A DNA stretch of 64,000 nucleotides from Chromobotia macracanthus. Taxonomy: Eukaryota; Chordata; Actinopteri; Cypriniformes; Botiidae. This document shows positions 27,501-36,500 of this stretch, piece by piece. Positions within the stretch are counted from its first letter, which is position 1; each line of letters starts with the position of its first letter. Both the position numbers and the translations under genes were made by a program. The notes under the pieces are model-generated. The model was given only the letters and a program-made list of their open reading frames with translations. It was not told where the DNA came from and did no database searches. Location of the stretch: assembly GCA_036877525.1 (NCBI GenBank), contig JAZGTH010000068.1, positions 5,296,001 to 5,360,000 of the forward strand, given 5' to 3'.

Positions 27501-30500
27501 ACAGATGAAGTCCGAGTCGAAGGGACTGCACTGACCACCATTGGCACACGGATTTGAGGCACAAGGATCAGCTTGCTGGCAGTTTTTACCTACGGATGAA
27601 GGATTTCAGGCCAAAATTTTTGTTCTTGTTACTGCATTTTGATGCCCATCGTTTAAAATAAGCAAATATCAAACTCAGTTCTTTCCATGCCTGTGTATTT
27701 AGTTCTTACCTGACCAGCCCGGTGGGCATTTACACTTGTAATTGTGGATGCTGGTGAGTTCGCAGGTGCCCCCGTTTAGGCATGGAGCATTAAGGCACAC
27801 ATTATCAGTGGGAGTGATGCACAGTCGGTCCGTGTAGCCCAGGCGGCAGTTGCAGACAAAGTCCACCTTGTTGCCCTGAGTGATCAGACGGCACACAGCT
27901 CCGTTTCTGCAGGGGGAGTGATAGCAGGGGTTGGGGAACTGGCATGCTGGACCAGCAAACAGATCGAGACACCTGCAGAGGGGACATAACACAGAATGAA
28001 TACTATACTGCACTCGTTATATGGGGGTTTTCATAGTCAAAAGGTCATTATACAAGTGTGCATTTTGCAGATGCTTTTATCCACATTGTGGATTGTGGAT
28101 AAAAGTGGTATTTTTTTAATGTATTTCCTGGGAATCAAACCCGCTACAGGCCTGCTACTAGATAAAGTGTCACTTTTTAAAGTAAGTATGACGGTCTAAA
28201 TACTTTTAGAACAAGCCCTAGTTGTTTCCTCACGTGGAAAGATTTACAGATTTAACATATTATAATTTGTACTAAAAATACAAACAAAATGTAGAAAATT
28301 TAAACTGGACATTATTCACTATGTCTCTAAAGTCACAAAACTAACCACAAATACCCCTTTACATTTACATGAGTAATAGCATGACATCACACAGTGTTTA
28401 AAAGCGTCTTTTAATAGTCTTTTAAACTTTTTTTTAGTAGTGGACCACCAGAATGACTCAAACATTTCACAGTAAGTATGGGATAATGTACAGCCAGCCA
28501 GTCATTACTGTAAAACAAACCTAAAATGAGTGATTTTTTGGTAAGTTTACCTATAAATAAATACATGGACCAGAAAGATTGTTCTGAGTTTAATTATGTT
28601 ATAATTTTATCTCGTTTGACACAATTAAGCAGTCAAATAACAAAATGGCCGCTGGAGGCAGGTAAGGGTCCAGAGGGTGACCACACTTAAGTGCTGTATG
28701 TACTTTTCCTTGGTCATCTCAAAATGGTGGCCCCCAACCACCTTGTGGAATAAAACTTTATCTGAGACACTGACATGACTTAAATATTTGTCTCACCTGA
28801 GTGTGCTTTCATTTTAAAATCCTGTTTTTCTGAATGTTTAATGTCCCCTCATAGATATAGATAACACTGTTACACAGGTCTAATCCTGTTTCAGACAGGA
28901 CCATGAAAAGCAGCCATCCATCAACAGCTCTTAGGAGAAAATTTGAGCACCTCAGCCTTTCTGAATGAATCTAAATTCATTCACTCAAAAGACAAGGCAG
29001 CGTCTATACACAGGGCTTTGAACCCAGAGCTAACATTATCAGGACATCAAAGCTGTCTTCTACAACCTCAATAGCAGCTATTCTTCTGCAGTAGAGACTC
29101 TCTGCAGCATCAGTCAGAACCTTGAGAATACAGAGGAAACGCAGCAAAAACTCTGTCAAAGTGCCATACAAACTTCATAACAGGTTTATTCTGGATTTAC
29201 TTGAAAGAAATAGTAAAATTCTGAGTAAAATTCTGCAGATTTTACTCAGTGACACTAAAGAAGCCCTCCCTCCACATGAGTATATTGAAATAACCTTTTG
29301 CATAAAAGCTAAAGCTGTCCAGAGCCTCTGGAATACCTGAGCCATGTTTTTGGCCTCAGGGGCGGCCTGAGCATCTCAACACATTCCGAGTGTTTGGTTC
29401 TTTGATCTGAACAGGGACCCCCTCAGTGGGGTGGATGTTTGTACTGTGTCTCTCATAGGATTAGGATGCCCAATAACTTTAACCAGGAAAAGAAAACAAG
29501 GGGGGTGAGAACCAGACACGACTAAACCATTAAGTGCCCTGTGGGAACTCCATAGTGCTACCTTTCCTCTCATTGTCCCACAGCCACTGTGACACATTTC
29601 TGGAGGCTTGTTTGAGTTTTGCATTTTTGCACAAACAATGCAACCCCCCTACACAACACCAAAACAACAACAGAAAGTGTTATGAATCTTGACTTCCTGT
29701 GGCTTCCTTTGTAGCAGTGAAACTTCTGCTCAATGAGCATGAACTAAAATGACCAATATTATCAATTCATATTTATTTTTTTATCCAGAGTTTGACTTTA
29801 ACCATTTTCATTGTTAAAATGAATCCTATAAATAATAAAGCTTGCTTTAACATTGCAATCGGTCAGAAAAATAGTGCCACGTGATACACACAGCTAGATC
29901 AGCACACACCTAACAGACTCATGCACATTTACTCTTATCATTAGTTCTTCTGGTGTTTAAAACAATTGTATCTAAGCTTCCACATTACCTCATTGTGACA
30001 GGGTGGGCAAAGTTTCCAATTACCCAACAGGCGTGTCATTGAAGGTCATGTGTTGATCTGGCTGCATGTTGGGAACGAGTGCAGTTTTAGTAAATTCTGT
30101 TTTTGGACTCGAGAGGAAGTTCGGAGTTCTGAATATCTGCATGTGTTTGTATAGTACATCAAGCTCTTTCATCTCAAGTGATCAAGAAAAATTCCTCATG
30201 TCTGGACCCCTGGACACAAGCAAAATAAGCGAGCTAATTTAGAAAAATCAAACTGGTTTGAACCTACACACTGCATAACTGTGTTCAGTTATGATTAGTA
30301 CTGAGTTAGAAGAATGCAGAGAGGCCCCAGGGAGCAGGTGCAAATGCTAATGAGGGACCGGCAGCTGCTGGTCACTGCGCGCCCGACTCCCTACTCGTAA
30401 ACTCCCCCTGATGCTTTCCCAAAGAGATGAAGAGGGCCGAGGCAGCAGGCAGTTGAATGGTTTGCCGACCACAGAGCACAGCAGACAGGCTCCATGAGAA

Positions 30501-33500
30501 GGTCTATTGTTCTTGCAACCATTCAGAGCTGAGCTGAGTGCAGTCTGGGTGCCTCGAACCCTTCTGAGTGTTCATTCAGCTGTTAAACCTCATCTTCTCT
30601 CCCTCATTGCAGCTCTCTTAGTCTCCTCTCCTCCCTATCTGTACTGGTCTCATCAAGGCCGTCTCTTTTTAATCATCTAGCTTCCTCTACATTTCCATCC
30701 TTCTTGACTACTGTAGAGCTGGACTCCACGTTTTACTAGCTACTATCACCTGCGTGATGGGGTCAGATCTGATTCACAGGTCTTAATGGCCACTAGTCTA
30801 GTATAAAGCTACTTTACCTTTACTGTTTCTAGATCATTTAAATCAGTAGATCTCAACCTTTTGACTTCCAGGCCCTCCCCATTGTACAGTGTCTGTGTTT
30901 TGTTCGTCTTCTTGTTCTTGTAAGATGTAATGGCAGTTGATGGTGTTGTGGTGTATAACAGCCACCAACTGAGTGTGATGCCCCCAGAAAAACAAATGTT
31001 TCCATTGATTAGTCTGTGTATATTTACCCGTGTTTGTTTTTCCAGCATTAGTTTTGTAGGTTGTTGTTTGTATGTATGTGTTGTTACATGTTATTTACTT
31101 GTTATTGGACTGACTGGATGTGTTTTTGATTTGGGTTTTTTTTGGTTTAAAAACACTTATTAAATGTTATTGATCTTCGTTTAGATCCTGCCTCTACACT
31201 TCATGTTTGTATCAGTCTGGCGCAGAATAATCAACTGCTTAGAATGGATCTAGTACATCAATTCACTAAGTATGGAAACCTGCCCCTGTCATATCCCTTT
31301 GTCCTGTTCCCCTGCCCTACAGTCCTTGCCCACACGGTCCTGAGCCTGGTCTTTGTGTTATGGTGTTTAGTGTTTTGGGTTTCAGGAGCTGCCCTTAAAG
31401 GGGAGAATTCTGTCTGTGTTTTGGCTCCTGTGTCATGGATTGTTGTGAAGCCTATCCCCAATTCTCTACAAATATCTTGTCCCTAGATATGGTATAAGTC
31501 CCATCTAATCACACAAACTCTTTAGTACTAAAGTCTGACCAACCCATAACCTACTTGTCTGGTTTCTGATATGAAGATGACATTCATCTTTATATAGTGC
31601 ACAGCAGTCTGAATTACAATAACAGAAATGTCCAGACTGTACTAGCTCACAAAATGTCCAAACTTATGTTGTTTTCCCAAACAAGTTGAGTAAGATTCCA
31701 TGATGTAAGTATCTGTGACTCATGCACTTAAGCTGTCTGCAAGACAGAATATGAACCTGGTTTAAGGGATTTTTGCAGTGCCTGAGGGGACGATTCAGTG
31801 GTCTTGATGGAATGTAACCATTTGTATTAAAACCTCCTCATTCTGCGCCTGATCACTGACAGCACTCCTCAATGGAGCCTCTTGGCAGCCGCACTTAACG
31901 GCACCCAGTGAAAAATCACACTAACCTGGAAAGTCTGCTAGACTTGCCCGTCCTAGGAAACAGCTCCACTTCTGCAGGATGTAAATACGCAGGGCACTGA
32001 GGCAGCCCTGGCACACATTAGGGAATTAGGGAAAGTACACTGAGGACTTCACCAGGAAACTCTGCCAGTTTGCTGTTTAACCTGGTAAACGCTTGTCACG
32101 TTAGTTATCTCAAGCTACTTTAAATGGTTTAATGTTATTTAAAGCCACAAAGAACACTAAGAGAAAATGCGTGAATGAGAACAACAGCACTTGGAACTGG
32201 TTTATTTTACTCTTTCCATCTAAATGGTAAACAGTCAGAATGGGACATCATTTTTTTACTTCAAACCATGACCATGCCTAACTTCACATTTGGGAAACCA
32301 TCTTTGATCCAAAGAGTTTTTAAAGGAATCCTACTATATAAGGATTATTGTTGTACCATATACTTTGTTTCCCTTCTTGTGTTCTCTATATGAAGTAAGC
32401 TCCATATCTAGAGCTTTTCTATTCCTTTAGAGGTCTCTATAAATGGTGTATATATATATATATATATATATAAAAGTGCATTCCAGTATAAAAGTAGTTG
32501 GAAACAGTAACAGTTACAGGAAATTAGCTATTTGTTTTCCTGCATAACCCATTAAAAGATTTTTTGTTTTTTGCAAAATCCCTCAAGTTTTTCAAATGAA
32601 GTTGTGAAAACATCTCCATTTATAAATCGCCACCTTCACCAATTCACACAAAAATCCACAAAAATAAATGTTGCGTTTCTGTAGCTCAACTGGTAAAGCA
32701 TTGTGTTAGCAGCGCAATGTTGTGGGTTTGATTCTCAGTCAACACACAAACTGATCAGATGTACAGTCTGAATACACTAGTTCAAAGTCCATTTGAATAA
32801 AAGTGTCTGCCAAATGCACAAATGTAAATCAAATCGTGCAAACAGGCCTTAGTTTAGTTCTGATTTAGTGACCAGAGAATGACCCTGTTGTCAGGCCAGT
32901 ACTGTTATTTTACTCGGCTATCTTCTCAAAAATACCTTTGTTCTATGGACAGTGATAGGATTCATTCTGCGGCCACCAGTAGCCATGACAACAGGGTTAG
33001 ATTAGCACGGCAATGGTTGCCCAGGCCAGAGCAGATGTTTAGTTGACACCTGACCCTCAGCCAGATGAAACACAGGGGGTTTCCACCCACTGCGCTCCAA
33101 TCCACCATCTGCCATTGAAAGGTCACAGAGTAAAGTGGGCCGTCTCTCACAACAATACGTTCAAGTGTGATTTAGATGCTCTTTCTTGGTTGGAATCCCA
33201 TGTGTTTATTGTCGTTTTTGTTCAGAATACTGTAAATATTTACCATAAAGAAAACGTTGTGATGTTTGGACACCTACAGCAACAGGCCACAAAAAAATCT
33301 ATTTCAACTTGCATCTCACCTTTTAGTTTTATTTTATATTAAAATAAAGTATTATTTGCGGTTTGTATGCTGTTGTTTTACACTGATTATCATGTTTTTA
33401 TAAAATACGCAAGTTTCTCGAAACAGCATGTATTTTAAAGACATAGTACACCAAAAACAAACTCGTCCATTACTAGCATTAGTAATTTTGTGTGATGAGG

Positions 33501-36500
33501 CTACCTGTGAGAGAGTTTTCATATGTTGAGGAGGCGACTGAAACACTGACCTGTGTTTCCCCTAAGCAGTACAACAATAATGCCAAATCTACTCCCTTTA
33601 AGCCCTAATTTCCTGCAGTCAGGATTTTAACTCTGAGAAACCCTTAAGCCTTGTCTGTTTTTACGCAACGATGGCCCCAGGCCTGTCGCACTCTCTCTGT
33701 AATCACTGGAGAAGAAGACCTGACCCTCAAGGCCCACATCTGTTCATTAGGACTGTGTTTATTTGTCCCTAGTATCGAGGGACCCCATGGGAACCACATT
33801 TCAGCCAAGGGACATAGAGAGGACATTAACACCCCCAATACATTTCTAATGACTGCTGTTGGTGCTGGTTTTATGGAGCTTTGGAGCAGGTTAATGCTCC
33901 TAGCTGTCCCTCACAGCACTGTTTGAGTAAAACCAAGCCGGCCATTAAAAGGAAAAAGATTTATTCATTGAAGATGTACTTGTCACATCACTCTGACAGT
34001 GTGACAATGTGAAAGACTTCAAAACATCTGCCACCACCACGGCTGACAGGAAAAACCACAGGCATTAGTGAGTATTATGCTGTGAGCAGCAGTCACTGTT
34101 GACTGCGAGTTATTCACCTTGATAGTGATCACTTGTAAGGCAATGTTCCACAGACAGATGGTTGAGGTCAAAAGCATCAAACAAAACAACACTCGCCTGG
34201 TGTGTTTTCTTCTGTTTTTGTACTCGGCCAGCTGTACATACAATCTAGCACAAGTTGCAATAACAGAACATACGATCAAAGTTTGCCGAATTCCTGATAG
34301 GAAAGCAGCACAGAGCAGCAGAGTCAGAGATTTCAAGCAGACAAGCCAACACAAGTCACTTCTGGTCAATCCAGACATGTTCTGCCATAAAGTTCATGCC
34401 AAGGAGAGGACACCCAGCATCTCCATGAAGACATTAGACCTCTGTAGCGATATGATAAGATACCAGAACTCCTCTTCTCTGGCACTGGGTGTCTGTTTCC
34501 TGTATCTGAATGCAGTGAGGAACTCAGAGGAACTCATCTCTAGAAAGCAAACAAAGCTCGCATTGACAGAGTCTCACACAGACAAGTGGCCATTCTGGTT
34601 TAATTACTCTGCTTGATTCTGGTTTACCACACATGCTCAGAGGTGTCAGTTATAACTGATCTGGTTCAAGCAATATATGTCTGACTGTGAATTAATAATT
34701 GTTTTGTTAATATACAATTCAGTTTGATACTTTTTATAAATTTGTTTTCACTTTTTAGCAACATCCTAGCAACCTATTCTAGCAAAGACCTTGGAAATCA
34801 CCAAGTAATGTCCTGGCAACCAGTCAGAACACCTTAGCAACGGCCTAGGAACTGCCTAGCAACCACTTAAAACACCTTAGCAACCATCTAGGAACTTCAT
34901 AGCAACCACTCAAAACACCTTAGTAACCGCAAAACAAATACTGTGTAAACTGGCTCTAAAAATGGGTATTAAAAGGTGTTCAGGACATTATCTAGAGAAA
35001 CATTATCTAGTTTGGAATCAATTTATTTTAATAATGTGGATTTACATCTACAATGCCGTTTTTTACAAACTGTAAATGTCTGTAAATTTCCATGTAGTCC
35101 AGTGTGAGATAAATTATTAGGTGGACATGTATTAGTGATGAGTTACAACAATGTGTTCCCACCTACATCAAACATTTTAGCTTTGTATTCGTATCTTTAT
35201 GACTCTGTGGGGAGCCAATCGGAAGAGAGTTACTACTTCAACAGCACATGAAAGACACGCCCGGGAAGGTCTGAAGTTCACATGTGAACTTCTCAGGATC
35301 TGCCTCCACTCCTGCATCTCTCATCTCCCTGTCCAACACTAATCCTTCTGATCTGAATCCACCATCCCTCGTGCATACATGGAATTCAGATGTGGAAGCT
35401 GCTTAGTATTACTGTCAGTTGGACTTCTGGCCTTGCCAAAGTGTCAAAGATAACGGCTCATTCACTCACTCCTGTACATGCCTGTCAAAGTGCCAGATAC
35501 GAGTGTTTCATATTCCTGCCATGGAATGTCAAGTAGAGCCAACACATCTTTCCAAAACTATCCAAACTAGCTGAATGACACCTGATTAAAATATGAGACT
35601 AGCAGCAAATGATCTACCAGCAGTTACACTTTATACTATAGACCAATATTTCACAGGTACATTTTACTTCTTCATGCAGGATTGCTTTACATTATTCTTA
35701 CTGTACATGTAATCTTTAGTCTGTATAACTACATCAAAATAAAATCCATTTATTCCACCAATTAAATGCTTAAGTTTTGTGTATCAAAAGCCAATGCATT
35801 ATTATGTTGTCAGGTAAACTAAAAAATAACACTTCATTTGAAGAAAACAGGTTTAATTGAAATCAAACTGTGAGAAAAGTGGAATATTTAGAACAAAGCA
35901 ACAACCGCATATTTTCACTTCTTATAGTGCCGCCACAAGAAGCAGAAAATGTCACCGAGCATATTAGGGCAAACACAATGGATTCAATTGATTAGAGGGA
36001 CAATGGGGCCAAAACTGATCTATAAACAGTTTTTGCCAAAGTTTGTCAGACACATTGCAGAAGTCCAGCAGTTGCATCTGAACAACAGAAAAGGTACCCG
36101 GCATTGTAATGTGCCATTCTGAGCGGGAGAGTGCCCTTCTTTGTGTTTTTTCCATGTTTAATTAGAGAAGTCTGAGTATGACAGGACACAATGGTGGCTT
36201 TGTGGCCCAACTGAGGCAGGGAGGCTGCCAGACAGAATTAAGATGTGGCTCATCGCCAGAGTGGCTCCATGTGCACAGTCCAGTGAGGAAACCAAAAACA
36301 AAGTCGCCACCAAGCCATTTCAAATCACCCTATCCAGTGTGCTCCGCCATAGCCACCCTGATAAACTCATTGATAATCGGAGAAAAACAATTCCAGCCCA
36401 GCTAAATGCCTGCAATACAATCCTGCTGAATGCAGGTAGGAAAGTACAGAGGGCCAAAGAGAGTTAACCCTGTAACCTGTAAGCAACTCAAACAAACACA

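Noticed and set aside
32682..32740. Possible tRNA gene
   Set aside because: A and B boxes are present but acceptor and T-arm pairing fails and a SINE tail follows.
34119..34616. 165-codon plus-strand open frame in intron 2
   Set aside because: No family resemblance, the opposite strand is also open for 119 codons, and no splice or promoter context was seen.
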